Part shown: positions 33,660 to 42,613 of the stretch, piece after piece
Layout of the letters: each line of letters begins with the position of its first letter
Numbering within the stretch: the first letter of the stretch is position 1
NCBI GenBank assembly: GCA_000314955.1
Contig: BAEM01000022.1
Location: 244,754 to 308,753, forward strand
DNA from: Paraglaciecola chathamensis S18K6
GTDB taxonomy: Bacteria; Pseudomonadota; Gammaproteobacteria; Enterobacterales; Alteromonadaceae
Length of the DNA stretch: 64,000 nucleotides
Direction: 5' to 3'
Position numbers and translations under genes: made by a program
The notes under the pieces: model-generated
What the model was told of the DNA's origin: nothing
The model's database searches: none
Seen by the model: the letters and a program-made list of their open reading frames with translations, nothing else

Positions 33660-34071
33660 TACCTCGGATTATTAGTTAAGCTTGTGGGTTGCGTTATTAT
33701 CTTAAGGCTAAAACCGCACAGACATTATTTGTTACCATGAATTGCGCGCGTCGCTGAACTGCTTTGCATCGCGAGTGTCATCACTTACGCAAGATGAATT
33801 ATGCAATAGTTAACCCCGTGACACGGTCAATTACCAATGAATAATGCTTAGTGTTAACTATTTCCATAAGATATAGCTAAAAAGCACTTTGAATTTGGCG
33901 ACTTCGCCTTAATCTAAGTATTCTGGCCTTAGTTGTTTGAAAAAACCGAGGTCATTATCAAATTAAAGTTCTCAGACAGAAAGTGCCGTTAACGAATAAG
34001 TAAAAAAGTACGCTGACGTAATGGAAGGCGTAACGAATTAGGCACCACTTAGAATCCACAAAGGAAAATTT
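33660..34071. promoter_or_regulatory. Divergent gap between moxR and cysK
   Basis: 412 bp that must hold the promoter of the molybdenum hydroxylase cluster (leftward) and of cysK (rightward). No clear CysB, FNR or ModE site can be named. An AAGGAAAA ribosome-binding site precedes cysK. Confidence 0.4.
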
Positions 34072-35037
34072 ATGCAAGTATATGACGACAATTCCCTCGC
34101 TATCGGTAAAACCCCGCTGGTTAAATTAAACCGAGTTACCGGCGGTAACGTCTATGCAAAAATCGAATCTCGTAATCCAAGCTTCAGCGTGAAATGCCGT
34201 ATCGGTGCCAACATGATTTGGGATGCCGAAAAGCGTGGCGTATTAACTAAAGAGAAAGAATTAATCGAAGCGACCAGTGGCAACACAGGTATTGCACTGG
34301 CTTTTGTTGCGGCATCTCGTGGTTACAAAATCACCTTGACTATGCCTAGCTCTATGAGCTTAGAGCGCCGTAAATTGCTAAAAGCACTTGGGGCAAACTT
34401 GGTCTTAACCGAAGCGGCTAAAGGCATGAAGGGCGCTATTGCCGCCACAGAAGAATTAATCGCTTCAGCCCCAGATAAATATGTTCCTTTACAACAGTTC
34501 GAAAACCCAGCTAACCCTGAAATTCATGAAAAGACCACAGGCCCTGAGATTTGGAATGACACTGACGGTAAAGTAGATATCTTTGTCGCGGGCGTAGGTA
34601 CAGGCGGTACTATCACAGGTGTAACCCGATATCTTAAAAACACCCAAGGTAAAGCGATTACCTCAGTTGCTGTTGAGCCAACAGATTCCCCTGTTATCAC
34701 ACAAGCTAAAGCGGGCGAGCCGCTAACGCCTGGCCCACATAAAATTCAAGGTATTGGTGCTGGCTTCATTCCAGGAAACTTGGACTTAGATATTATTGAT
34801 GCCGTTGAGCAAGTATCTAATGAAGAAAGTATGGAGATGGCGCATCGACTGATGAAAGAAGAAGGGATTTTAGTGGGGATTTCTTCAGGCGCCGCGGTAG
34901 CCGCAGCCAAGCGTTGGGCAGAAAAGCCAGAAAACGCCGACAAAGTTATCGTTGTCTTGCTCGCAAGCGCCGCTGAGCGTTACTTAAGTAGCCCTCTTTT
35001 TGCCGGTGAATTTGGCGATTCAGAAGAAGTTCAATAA
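34072..35037 (+). CDS. cysK: Cysteine synthase A (O-acetylserine sulfhydrylase)
   Basis: 321 residues, collinear with E. coli CysK. The PLP lysine is Lys41 in [27 protein letters not shown] binds substrate, [11 protein letters not shown] binds the cofactor phosphate, and SSGAAVAAA lies near the PLP ring nitrogen. It forms cysteine from O-acetylserine and sulfide in the cytoplasm. It stands alone, with a good terminator just after it. The E. coli LPSSGERYLS segment reads [10 protein letters not shown] here, a minor substitution near the C-terminus. Confidence 0.96.
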   Translation: MQVYDDNSLAIGKTPLVKLNRVTGGNVYAKIESRNPSFSVKCRIGANMIWDAEKRGVLTKEKELIEATSGNTGIALAFVAASRGYKITLTMPSSMSLERRKLLKALGANLVLTEAAKGMKGAIAATEELIASAPDKYVPLQQFENPANPEIHEKTTGPEIWNDTDGKVDIFVAGVGTGGTITGVTRYLKNTQGKAITSVAVEPTDSPVITQAKAGEPLTPGPHKIQGIGAGFIPGNLDLDIIDAVEQVSNEESMEMAHRLMKEEGILVGISSGAAVAAAKRWAEKPENADKVIVVLLASAAERYLSSPLFAGEFGDSEEVQ

Positions 35038-35085
35038 CGCTAAGTCGCTTGTCTTATTGTGAAGTCAAGCAGCATAAGTAATTGT

Positions 35086-35112
35086 AAAGGGAGGCTTTTT
35101 AGCCTCCCTTTT
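35086..35112 (+). terminator. Intrinsic terminator of cysK
   Basis: GGGAGGC (35089-35095), loop TTTTTA, GCCTCCC (35102-35108), then TTTT. A 7-bp perfect stem. Confidence 0.88.
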
Positions 35113-35169
35113 ACTTTGCGTAGAACGCAGGTACACTTGCTCTGTTATTCTTTAACTAACAGAACAATC

Positions 35170-35622
35170 ATGATTTTACATCGTTCGCTTCAACTGTTTG
35201 CTCTACTGCTCGCTATTTTCGTTATCAGTGCTTGTGACGGCCCTAAAAATACAGGGGCGGGAAAATACGGCATGATGGATACTAATATTCCAGAATACGC
35301 TGCCGTACAATTCTTCACGCACATCTATGCTGACGATGATTTAACCGGCGCGCTGGAATACGCTAGCCCGAAGCTTGCAAGACTGATGAAGTCTTATCGA
35401 ATTAACCGCAACGTGCAGCGACACGTGCTCAACTTAACGTTTGATAAAGTCGAAATAAAACCCAGCGCAGCGAACGCCGGTCGTAATGAATTTGCTAAAG
35501 AAGCCAGTGTCTCTTTGTTTTTTGAAGGCACGCTAAACGGTGAAATTGTCAAAGACTTGCGTCAAGTTAAGCTCATTCGTAGTAAATCAGGGTGGAAAGT
35601 CGACGAAGTCAGTGTTGAGTAA
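35170..35622 (+). CDS. Small lipoprotein, function unknown
   Basis: 150 residues from ATG at 35170. The N-terminus MILHRSLQLFALLLAIFVISAC is a lipoprotein signal ending in the lipobox I-S-A-C (Cys22), so it is likely anchored to a membrane facing the periplasm. An ORF start at 35059 would run through the cysK terminator and is rejected. The mature part (AAVQFFTHIYADDDLTGALEYASPKLA and VKDLRQVKLIRSKSGWKVDEV) has an NTF2-like / DUF4878-like look of a small alpha-beta fold. No specific function can be assigned. Confidence 0.75.
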   Translation: MILHRSLQLFALLLAIFVISACDGPKNTGAGKYGMMDTNIPEYAAVQFFTHIYADDDLTGALEYASPKLARLMKSYRINRNVQRHVLNLTFDKVEIKPSAANAGRNEFAKEASVSLFFEGTLNGEIVKDLRQVKLIRSKSGWKVDEVSVE

Positions 35623-35653
35623 CACCAAACGCTCCCCTACTTCACATTAGCGC

Positions 35654-36823
35654 ATGCCAGAGTCGATTTCTCACGACCAAGCTCGAAAGCTGGTGTTACA
35701 TGCTCAGGGCCTACCCGCCATTAAAAAACGCGGCAAAGCCCTTACTCACACCCTAGATGCACTGGAATCGTTAGGGTATGTGCAAATCGATACCATTAGC
35801 GCCATAGAGCGTGCTCATCATCACACGCTTTGGAATCGTAACCCTAATTATCACCCATCGCATCTCACTCAGTTGGTCGCCCAAAAACACGCATTCGAAT
35901 ATTGGTCTCATGCAGCGGCATATCTTCCGATGAAAGATTACCGCTATAGCCTACCCCGTAAAGCGGCGCTCGCCAGTGGTGAGCTAGATCATTGGTATCC
36001 AAGAAACCCCAAGTTAATGCAGGAGGTGCTTTCTCGCATCAGCAGTGAAGGCCCTCTCATGGCTAAGGATTTTGAAACCCCAAGCACCAGCTTTAAACGA
36101 AAACCCAAGGACTGGGTCAGTAAACCGGCGAAACAGGCCCTTGAATATCTGTTTATGCAAGGGGAATTAATGATTAAGGAACGGGTGAATTTTCATAAGG
36201 TGTATGAGTTAACCGAACGGGTGTTGCCTGAAAGTGTCGATAGATCTTTGCCCACTGAGCAAGAAAACTGGCATTTCTTGGTTTGCCGATTTTTACGCGC
36301 TAACGGCTTAGGCCAAGCCAGCGAAATCGCTTATTTGCGCAAGCATACCAAAGCTGGCGTTCAGCAAACTATCAATAAAATGATAGAGGCAGGCGAGCTG
36401 GTTAATATTCAAGTAGCAGGCACGACTTACGTCACATTACCTCAGCTACTCGAAACGCTTAACCGCCCAGTGAGACGCAGTAAACTGCATATTTTATCGC
36501 CCTTTGATAATTTGCTTATTCAGCGCAAGCGAATACAGAGTTTATTCAATTTCGATTACTTACTGGAATGCTATGTACCGGCAAGTAAACGACAATATGG
36601 GTATTTCTCACTGCCCATTTTATGGGATGCAAACCTGGTGGCCAGAATGGATTGTAAAGTAGAGCGCAAAACTAAAGTGCTGCACATACAACATTTAGCG
36701 ATTGAACCTAACGTGCGTAAAGTGGATGCATTTCATCATGCACTGAAAAATGCCTTACCGGCGTTTCTTGCCTTTAATCAAAGTCATGAATATAAACTGC
36801 ATAAAACCTCACAAGCAGTGTAG
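35654..36823 (+). CDS. Winged-helix DNA glycosylase, YcaQ/AlkX family
   Basis: 389 residues of the HTH_42 superfamily. LGYVQIDTISAIERAHHHTLWNRNP carries the catalytic Q-x-D motif (Gln and Asp in VQID) of YcaQ/AlkX enzymes. KHAFEYWSHAAAYLPM, the repeated winged helices in the middle and LSPFDNLLIQRKRIQSLFNFDYLLECY near the C-terminus are also characteristic. These enzymes unhook interstrand crosslinks and remove alkylated bases. It stands alone after the small lipoprotein gene, 31 bp downstream. Confidence 0.9.
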   Translation: MPESISHDQARKLVLHAQGLPAIKKRGKALTHTLDALESLGYVQIDTISAIERAHHHTLWNRNPNYHPSHLTQLVAQKHAFEYWSHAAAYLPMKDYRYSLPRKAALASGELDHWYPRNPKLMQEVLSRISSEGPLMAKDFETPSTSFKRKPKDWVSKPAKQALEYLFMQGELMIKERVNFHKVYELTERVLPESVDRSLPTEQENWHFLVCRFLRANGLGQASEIAYLRKHTKAGVQQTINKMIEAGELVNIQVAGTTYVTLPQLLETLNRPVRRSKLHILSPFDNLLIQRKRIQSLFNFDYLLECYVPASKRQYGYFSLPILWDANLVARMDCKVERKTKVLHIQHLAIEPNVRKVDAFHHALKNALPAFLAFNQSHEYKLHKTSQAV

Positions 36824-37116
36824 TCATGCTCACCGCTAAGCAATCACTGTCTAACCACTTGCCGTTAAAGACTGCGCAATATCAATGTGAGGCTCTATCC
36901 TTGTATGCTCGTTTCCTTTAATGTTCCTTTCCTTTTGACTTTATATGAAACAAAATGACTTAAAATGCGTTCTGATATCTGTGCGATAGGCTTTGTACCA
37001 ATTAAACTAAAATGTTCACCTATCAGCTCTATGTCATGACTTGCCATTACGATAGAAATAAGATGGTAACTCATGCGTTTCATTCTTTGTTTAACTGTTA
37101 GTTGAGAATTCACTTC

Positions 37117-37704
37117 ATGTTACGACTGCCCTATTCTTGGTCTCATTCCCTTGGCCCCCTACTCGTTGTTGCTGTTTCTATTATGTTATTTTTCGCAGAG
37201 CCTAGCAGTAGTATGTGGCTTGCCTTTGACCGCGAAGCCATTGCCCAAGGTCAGTGGTGGCGCTTATTAACGGGTAATTTTTTACATACTAACTTGAACC
37301 ATCTACTGCTTAATCTGGCAGCTGTATTATTGTTATGGTCGCTACACGGCCAATACTATCGTACTGGCCATTATGCGATGATGCTCTTTACCCTGTCACT
37401 TGGGGTGAGCTTTGGTCTATACGTGTTTGAACCCACTATGCAATGGTATGTTGGCCTGTCAGGCATCTTGCACGGAGTGTTTGTTTGGGGGGCGTATCAA
37501 GATATAAGACAAGGTTTAACCAGTGGCTGGATCCTCATGATTGGGGTTTGGGTGAAAATTTTAAATGAACAACTTTCCGGCCCCAGTGTTGGCATCGCCC
37601 AATTAATTCAGGCCTCTGTCGCCATTGATGCCCACTTATTTGGCGCATTTTGCGGCCTCATTATAATCATTTGTTCACTTATCAAACTGCAAAAAAGCAG
37701 CTAA
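37117..37704 (+). CDS. rrtA: Rhombosortase (rhomboid-family intramembrane protease)
   Basis: 195 residues from ATG 37117 (a TTG at 37102 in the same frame is possible). It has about six hydrophobic segments. WWRLLTGNFLHTNLNHLLLNLAA is the rhomboid-type second helix, the catalytic Ser lies in YVGLSGILHGVF (G-x-S-G), and the catalytic His in IDAHLFGAFCG. Rhombosortases process proteins with C-terminal GlyGly-CTERM signals during type II secretion. No GlyGly-CTERM protein is encoded in this window, so the substrates lie elsewhere. Confidence 0.88.
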   Translation: MLRLPYSWSHSLGPLLVVAVSIMLFFAEPSSSMWLAFDREAIAQGQWWRLLTGNFLHTNLNHLLLNLAAVLLLWSLHGQYYRTGHYAMMLFTLSLGVSFGLYVFEPTMQWYVGLSGILHGVFVWGAYQDIRQGLTSGWILMIGVWVKILNEQLSGPSVGIAQLIQASVAIDAHLFGAFCGLIIIICSLIKLQKSS

Positions 37705-37748
37705 GCTGAGTAATACTGCCTCTGTATGCTATGCCATAAGGAAATCAA

Positions 37749-38186
37749 ATGAGCCAACCCATCGAACTTACAGGCGCATGCCTATGTAACGCTGTCAGCA
37801 TTAACGTAGCTCAGGCTAAACCTGATATAGACGCATGCCACTGCGGGTCATGTCAAAAGTGGGGCGGCGGTCCCCTGCTAGCAATTGATTGTGGCACACA
37901 GGTTACGCTCTCTCCTAAAGATTCAGTGTCTGTTTATGACTCTTCAGATTGGGCTCAAAGGGGTTTTTGTCGTCACTGCGGCAGTCACCTGTTTTATCGT
38001 TTAAAGGAAACCCAACAATACATCATGCCGGTAGGTCTGTTTGAGATACCGGATACGACGGATGTCGGTTTCCATACTCAGATCTTTACCGATGAAAAAC
38101 CAGCTTATTATGATTTCGCGAATCAAACCAAAATGATGACCGGTGAAGAGGTATTTGCTGCGTTTATGTCGCAAGCTGGTAAATAA
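37749..38186 (+). CDS. GFA-family zinc protein (glutathione-dependent formaldehyde-activating fold)
   Basis: 145 residues. The zinc-binding Cys set is visible: GACLCNAVSI, CHCGSCQKWGGGP and GFCRHCGSHLFYR. The fold is that of Gfa/CENP-V-like proteins. The family name comes from formaldehyde-glutathione condensation, but most members are uncharacterised. It is preceded by an AGGAAAT ribosome-binding site and followed by a shared bidirectional terminator. Confidence 0.87.
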   Translation: MSQPIELTGACLCNAVSINVAQAKPDIDACHCGSCQKWGGGPLLAIDCGTQVTLSPKDSVSVYDSSDWAQRGFCRHCGSHLFYRLKETQQYIMPVGLFEIPDTTDVGFHTQIFTDEKPAYYDFANQTKMMTGEEVFAAFMSQAGK

Positions 38187-38220
38187 AAATCCTTAGGCTC
38201 TGGATTATCTATTACACATA

Positions 38221-38250
38221 AGAAAAAGGCTGCGCGTTGGCAGCCTCTTT
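38221..38250. terminator. Bidirectional terminator between GFA and DUF1328 genes
   Basis: GGCTGC (38228-38233), loop GCGTTG, GCAGCC (38240-38245), with AAAAA on the left side and TCTTT on the right. It would end the rightward GFA transcript and the leftward DUF1328 transcript. Confidence 0.75.
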
Positions 38251-38264
38251 ATACAGTAAATTTA

Positions 38265-38426
38265 CTATACTTTCCGTCGTCCCATCACCAATGAAATAAC
38301 CAGTAGCACTAGAAATACGAAGAAAATTATTTTCGCGATACCTGCCGCCGAACCAGCAATACCACCAAACCCTAGTACTGCAGCAACCAATGCGATAATT
38401 AGAAAAATAACAGCCCAACGTAACAT
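38265..38426 (-). CDS. DUF1328 / YtjA small membrane protein
   Basis: 53 residues beginning [20 protein letters not shown], then [20 protein letters not shown] and ending GRRKV. Two hydrophobic helices flank a glycine-rich turn, which is exactly the DUF1328 (YtjA) family. AAGGA lies 7 nt before the ATG. The family is often stress-induced. It is too short for usual ORF cut-offs. The longer ORF in another frame over the same bases is a shadow. Confidence 0.92.
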   Translation of the reverse strand: MLRWAVIFLIIALVAAVLGFGGIAGSAAGIAKIIFFVFLVLLVISLVMGRRKV

Positions 38427-38764
38427 AAATATTCCTTTTTAAAGTAAATGGACTTTAACTAAAGCGTTATTCGTGCCAAACCAAGCAATAACTTAATTGA
38501 ACCCAAGTAATAACTGGCTTGAGGACCGTTAGCCTCCTTTAGTTAATGTTGATAAACGAGCGTGAGTTAAATGAAAATATGAATAATTTTATTCCCCTCG
38601 TGTAACAATTACATAAACGTTTGCGCGCAAATGTACGGCGATATTTTACTTTGGGACGGCTAAATCAGGTCTGTGGTAAATAAAAACGATCAGAGAAATT
38701 CAAAAAAAAACGCCAGCAGAGAATATCTGCTGGCGTTTCTTGTTGACGTATTTGAGATGAGTCG
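38427..38764. other. Intergenic stretch with the CsbD terminator
   Basis: 338 bp. Near its right end a 10-bp perfect stem (38711-38720 / 38726-38735, CGCCAGCAGA) is flanked by a run of nine A on the left, making a strong leftward terminator for the CsbD gene. The rest should contain the DUF1328 promoter. I cannot assign its sigma factor. Confidence 0.7.
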
Positions 38765-38962
38765 CTACTGATTATCGAAGAACTCGTCTACTTCGCGCTG
38801 AGCTTCTTCCTTAGACTTGCCGTATCTCTCTTGAATTTTACCAACAAGTTCAGTGCGGTTACCTTCCATCTTATCCAAATCATCATTTGTTAAATCGCCC
38901 CACTTTTGTTGGGCTTTACCTTTTAACTGTTTCCAATTACCTTCAGCTTGATCTTGATTCAT
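38765..38962 (-). CDS. CsbD-family stress protein
   Basis: 65 residues: MNQDQAEGNWKQLKGKAQQKWGDLTNDDLDKMEGNRTEL is the CsbD/YjbJ pattern of small hydrophilic, general-stress proteins. Two adjacent ATG codons exist. The second (38962) has better spacing from AGGGAG. It lies near the DUF1328 gene, another stress-type protein, and both have their own terminators. Function in the family is unclear. Confidence 0.93.
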   Translation of the reverse strand: MNQDQAEGNWKQLKGKAQQKWGDLTNDDLDKMEGNRTELVGKIQERYGKSKEEAQREVDEFFDNQ

Positions 38963-39158
38963 CATTATCTCCCTTTAAGAAAATACTTCGAAAGTTCCCT
39001 TAACACAAAGTCGCGTTAAGGCGTGCTTCAAAGGTAAGAGGAGCAAACAACGTGCCAGCGGCAATCTCGGCTCAACATGTAACTGGGTAGCAGCAAATAA
39101 CATGTACATCTGTAGACCTGCTGGGAAGGGATATAATTGGTGTAATCTGTAAACTACA

Positions 39159-39614
39159 TTACAGATGCAATAACAGTGACACCTGCTCTTTCTTAGGTAA
39201 CTTATACACTACCAATTTATATGAGTTAAGTATCATACGCTGTAGCTCTCCTTCTGGCAGGCTACCGTCTAATATAACGGTATTCCAATGTTGTTTATTC
39301 ATGTGATAACCAGGTAATACAGCACTGAAGACATCCCGGAGCATGATGGCTTCTTGAGGATCGCATTTAAGGTTCATCCTGTATTCCAGCTTGTCATCAC
39401 CTTCATTTGTTTGGGTATTTTGACTCACAGTCCCCAAGGCCAAGGTGGCAAACATTTTTCCTTTAACCTTATAAACCGCCACATCAGGGCCAAACGGAAA
39501 ATCCTCAATGGTTTCTGGAAAGTCCAGCAGCCACTGCCGCGCCTTTGCGCCAGCCTGACGACTCGACTTACTAACCGTCTGAGTTTTCGTATGTTTGATG
39601 CTAAATGCTGTCAT
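39159..39614 (-). CDS. MmcQ/YjbR-family DNA-binding-fold protein
   Basis: 151 residues from ATG 39614 (AGGG 10 nt upstream). The frame extends ten codons further to 39644 without a ribosome-binding site. The family pattern ARQWLLDFPETIEDFPFGPDVAVYKVKGKMFATLAL, then YRMNLKCDPQEAIMLRD and YHMNKQHWNTVILDGSLP is clear. YjbR has a double-wing fold resembling DNA-binding domains, but its biological role is unknown. Confidence 0.9.
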   Translation of the reverse strand: MTAFSIKHTKTQTVSKSSRQAGAKARQWLLDFPETIEDFPFGPDVAVYKVKGKMFATLALGTVSQNTQTNEGDDKLEYRMNLKCDPQEAIMLRDVFSAVLPGYHMNKQHWNTVILDGSLPEGELQRMILNSYKLVVYKLPKKEQVSLLLHL

Positions 39615-39699
39615 TGGAAATCTACCCTGGATACAAGACTTCATTGAATATTGGTTAATATACCCAGTTTTTCTAACAATAACCTTTCAACAGACACAA

Positions 39700-39725
39700 A
39701 AAAGGAGCAACTAAGCTCCTTTTTT
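39700..39725. terminator. Bidirectional terminator GGAGC-N6-GCTCC
   Basis: AAAAAAGGAGC, loop AACTAA, GCTCCTTTTTT. The stem is 39704-39708 / 39715-39719 with paired A/T flanks. It lies 33 bp downstream of the phosphoribosyltransferase gene and ends that leftward transcript. Confidence 0.85.
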
Positions 39726-39757
39726 ACACTATTTTCAGCGCGCTAAGCACAGGCTAA

Positions 39758-40315
39758 TTAGACCAAAATATCTCTCACATTAGCGAGGTCTGTTTTACCG
39801 TTGATGATCTCATCCGGAGTTAACCCTGAAATTTCATGTGGGAAGACCAACCATTCTTCACTTTCGTGAACAAAGTAATCCGGTACTATGTCCGTTTTAT
39901 TATTTTGCGGTTTGTAGTAAGGGCAAGCGATACGCACATTCTTAGGCATATTCGCACGAGACAGTTTCTTAATTTGCTTAATAAGCGCATCAACACTGCG
40001 CCCAGAGTCAAATACGTCATCTACGATCAACAAGTCATCATCCGCATTGGCGTTTTCAATTAGGTAATGCAAGCCGTGAACTTTGATCGTTTTAGATTGT
40101 TGATCAATCCCGTAATAAGACGACGTGCGCACCGCAATGTGATCCGTTTCTACTTTCTTAAAATCAAAATACTCTTGAACCGCGATACCTATTGGGGCAC
40201 CGCCACGCCAGATACCAATAATAAAATGCGGACGAAAACCGTCTTCGTATACTTTTGATGCCAAGCGAAATGAATCTTCTAATAATTGCTGAGCGGTGAT
40301 AAATGTTTTTTCCAT
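39758..40315 (-). CDS. Hypoxanthine-type phosphoribosyltransferase
   Basis: 185 residues from ATG 40315 with AAAGGG 8 nt upstream; the in-frame extension to 40354 lacks a ribosome-binding site. The PRPP-binding signature LLIVDDVFDSGRSVDAL (about 95-111) is complete, and FIIGIWRGGAPIGIAVQEYF is the preceding loop. The family makes purine nucleotides from free bases and PRPP. The exact base (hypoxanthine, guanine or xanthine) cannot be fixed from sequence alone. It is a single-gene unit with its own terminator. Confidence 0.87.
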   Translation of the reverse strand: MEKTFITAQQLLEDSFRLASKVYEDGFRPHFIIGIWRGGAPIGIAVQEYFDFKKVETDHIAVRTSSYYGIDQQSKTIKVHGLHYLIENANADDDLLIVDDVFDSGRSVDALIKQIKKLSRANMPKNVRIACPYYKPQNNKTDIVPDYFVHESEEWLVFPHEISGLTPDEIINGKTDLANVRDILV

Positions 40316-40470
40316 CGAAAAACCCTTTAAAGCGTGGACTGCCACTGACTGCATAAGGCAGTAAATCAGGGCACGAATATTAAATCATCGCCCATTATAC
40401 ACTGAAATAACACAATATGAGACGAGGAATATTGCAAATTTATGACGCTCTTCAGTCATTTGCTGCAAAT

Positions 40471-41682
40471 TTATTCGTATTTTAACGCACTGGCAGGATC
40501 CACCTTCACCGCGCGATAGGCGGGGTAAATACTGGCAGCGAAACACAACAGCAATGAAAATAAAATAAGCAGAACGATTTGGTGCCAATGCATTTCAATC
40601 GGCAGCCCTACCCCACCTGTCGCCGCCATAATAGGTAAATCAAACAAACTCAGCAGATTATTTAATTGGCTAACCAATAACAATCCCCCCGCGGCGCCAA
40701 ACAACGTGCCTTTTATGCCGTTATACAAGCCATTAAACAAAAATACCTGCATAACGCGGCTACGAGACAGGCCTTGGGTAAGCAAAATGGCAATATCACC
40801 TTTTTTCTCAGTAACTACCATAACCAAGGCTGAAACGATGTTAAATGCTGCCACGGCTATAATCAGCACTAACATGAGCGCCATCATGTTTTTTTCCATT
40901 TTAACCGCATCAAATAAAGGGCCTTGACGTGTACGCCAGTCATCACTGCTCAGCCCCATCTCAGCTAATGTATCCACCACGGATTTGTATTCAAATGGGT
41001 CTTGTAGAAACAAGCGCGTTTGGGCTATCCGGCTTACTTTATTACGCATCAGTTTAGCGCTGTCGTTGATATTCATTAAAATCACTTTCGAATCAAGCTC
41101 AGAGCCCACATCATAAATACCGACAACCGTAAATAAACGCTGGCTCGGCATTTGTCCAAACGGGCCAAATACGCTGCCTTGGGCAGATAAAATACGAGTT
41201 TGCTCGCCTAATCTCAAATCTAAGCGGGTAGACAGTGCGCGGCCCACAATAATCCCATAGCTGCCAGGAGTTAAGTCGTTAATTTGCCCCATCATCATAT
41301 TTTCAGCGATGATAGAGTGCGCATCAGTGGTTTGCGGTTCAATGCCTTGGATCATCACGCCTTCTAAACTACGGGATGATTGCACGACCCCTTCTGACTC
41401 GATGAAATCACTGGCGGCAATGACCCCGGGCAATTGAGATAAGCTGGAAATGATCTGCTCACTTTCCCCTTGCGTATCTACCACTATGTGGGGCGCAATC
41501 CCTAGAATACGGTCTTTTAAGTCCCCCTCAAAGCCATTCATCACAGATAAAACGGTGATCAGGGACATTAAACCAAGGGCAATGCCGATAGCGGAAAATG
41601 CGTTGATAAACGCGATAAAGTGGTTACCTTTTGACGATTTTGCGTAGCGCAAACCGATAAAAGCAGAAACAGAGTGAAACAT
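40471..41682 (-). CDS. lolC: Lipoprotein-releasing permease, LolC-like
   Basis: 403 residues. One N-terminal membrane helix (FINAFSAIGIALGLMSLITVLSVMNGFE), a large periplasmic domain (about 50-260), and three C-terminal helices with the FtsX/MacB permease pattern (MMALMLVLIIAVAAFNIVSALVMVV, GTLFGAAGGLLLVSQLNNLL, YPAYRAVKVDPASALKYE). It resembles E. coli LolC rather than LolE (MPSQRLFTVVG, ILLTQGLSR). LolCDE extracts lipoproteins from the inner membrane. Unusually, no lolD ATPase or second permease gene is adjacent. It stands divergent from the PilZ gene. Confidence 0.88.
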   Translation of the reverse strand: MFHSVSAFIGLRYAKSSKGNHFIAFINAFSAIGIALGLMSLITVLSVMNGFEGDLKDRILGIAPHIVVDTQGESEQIISSLSQLPGVIAASDFIESEGVVQSSRSLEGVMIQGIEPQTTDAHSIIAENMMMGQINDLTPGSYGIIVGRALSTRLDLRLGEQTRILSAQGSVFGPFGQMPSQRLFTVVGIYDVGSELDSKVILMNINDSAKLMRNKVSRIAQTRLFLQDPFEYKSVVDTLAEMGLSSDDWRTRQGPLFDAVKMEKNMMALMLVLIIAVAAFNIVSALVMVVTEKKGDIAILLTQGLSRSRVMQVFLFNGLYNGIKGTLFGAAGGLLLVSQLNNLLSLFDLPIMAATGGVGLPIEMHWHQIVLLILFSLLLCFAASIYPAYRAVKVDPASALKYE

Positions 41683-42011
41683 GCTAGCAATAGACTCTTA
41701 GCCAAGGGTTAGGGATAATTCAACGTTAATGTTAAATCAGGCAGTTTTTAGCGCCATGTGATTTAAACGCATTGCATTTAATCCATTAAAAAAAGCAGAA
41801 TAAAACGTCTTCATCAATAATCGTTTAACTCATGGTAAAGTAAAACGTTTTTTGAATAATACGCTCTGGTCATAACGCAAACAAGGTTACAATACGTCAA
41901 GTGATGTTATAACGGATATTTACCCTGTAATATCTCAATTAACATATAAATGGACGATAAAAACCTAAGCTAAAGCCAAGGTAACCAAAGACATCCAGTT
42001 TCGGAGAATAC
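41683..42011. promoter_or_regulatory. Divergent gap between lolC and the PilZ-mfd operon
   Basis: 329 bp. It should contain promoters in both directions. It is AT-rich with no clear operator or repeat that I can support. Confidence 0.35.
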
Positions 42012-42608
42012 ATGCACGGCACCAGCCTCGAAGAAAAGCAGCAACAATTCAATGAGTTCTTTACCATAGAACACGCCATACGGGTGAACTTTAAAGCCGT
42101 AGCAGCTGGCTTTTCTTTGCCCGATGCAGATGATCTAGGCGAGCACATGCCCTACGCGTTTCGTGTGGCCAGTGAAGCAACCTCAATGGATGCTCAAACC
42201 TTACGCACATTGCGTAATATGGGTGAGCATGCTGAAGAGTTGGCCAGCTTTTTAAATGCACAATCGCGTAAAATCGACTTACTAATGTCGCTAGTATTGC
42301 AACAGCAAGACGATCCTAGCCAAGCATACGAGTCAGTCAAATTTGGTGGTGGTGGTATCATCGTCAAGTGCGACGAACCCTTCGAGCTTGAGCAAATTAT
42401 CGAATTAAAGCTTTTTTTGAAAGAAGAGGCCTCCGCCATTTTCTGTTTCGGCGAAGTCATTGGATGCGAGCAGGTAGGCGAGCACTATCACGTATCACTT
42501 ATTTACAACTGCATTCGTGATGAAGATCAAGACCTTCTGGTACGAGCAAGTTTACATCTTCAAACAGCGCAACTGCGAAAACGCGCCAAGCAACAAAAGA
42601 ACGACTAA
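42012..42608 (+). CDS. PilZ-domain protein (atypical)
   Basis: 198 residues. The N-terminal half is helical. The C-terminal part (about 110-185; YESVKFGGGGIIVKCDEPFELEQIIELKLFL, FCFGEVIGCEQVGEHYHVSLIYNCI) has the strand order of a PilZ barrel. The D/N-x-S-x-x-G motif is replaced by FGGGGI and no R-x-x-x-R is visible ahead of it, so binding of cyclic di-GMP is doubtful. It lies 5 bp upstream of mfd and is co-transcribed with it, an arrangement I believe occurs in related genera. Confidence 0.8.
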   Translation: MHGTSLEEKQQQFNEFFTIEHAIRVNFKAVAAGFSLPDADDLGEHMPYAFRVASEATSMDAQTLRTLRNMGEHAEELASFLNAQSRKIDLLMSLVLQQQDDPSQAYESVKFGGGGIIVKCDEPFELEQIIELKLFLKEEASAIFCFGEVIGCEQVGEHYHVSLIYNCIRDEDQDLLVRASLHLQTAQLRKRAKQQKND

Positions 42609-42613
42609 TTTAC

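Noticed and set aside
35059..35169. Upstream start for the small lipoprotein
   Set aside because: The extension crosses the cysK terminator hairpin and would bury the lipoprotein signal peptide.
36895..37113. 72-codon leftward ORF before the rhombosortase
   Set aside because: GTG start without ribosome-binding site, overlaps the rhombosortase start, no recognisable family.
38212..38418. 68-codon leftward ORF
   Set aside because: It is a shadow of the DUF1328 gene in another frame. DUF1328 has the ribosome-binding site and the family sequence.
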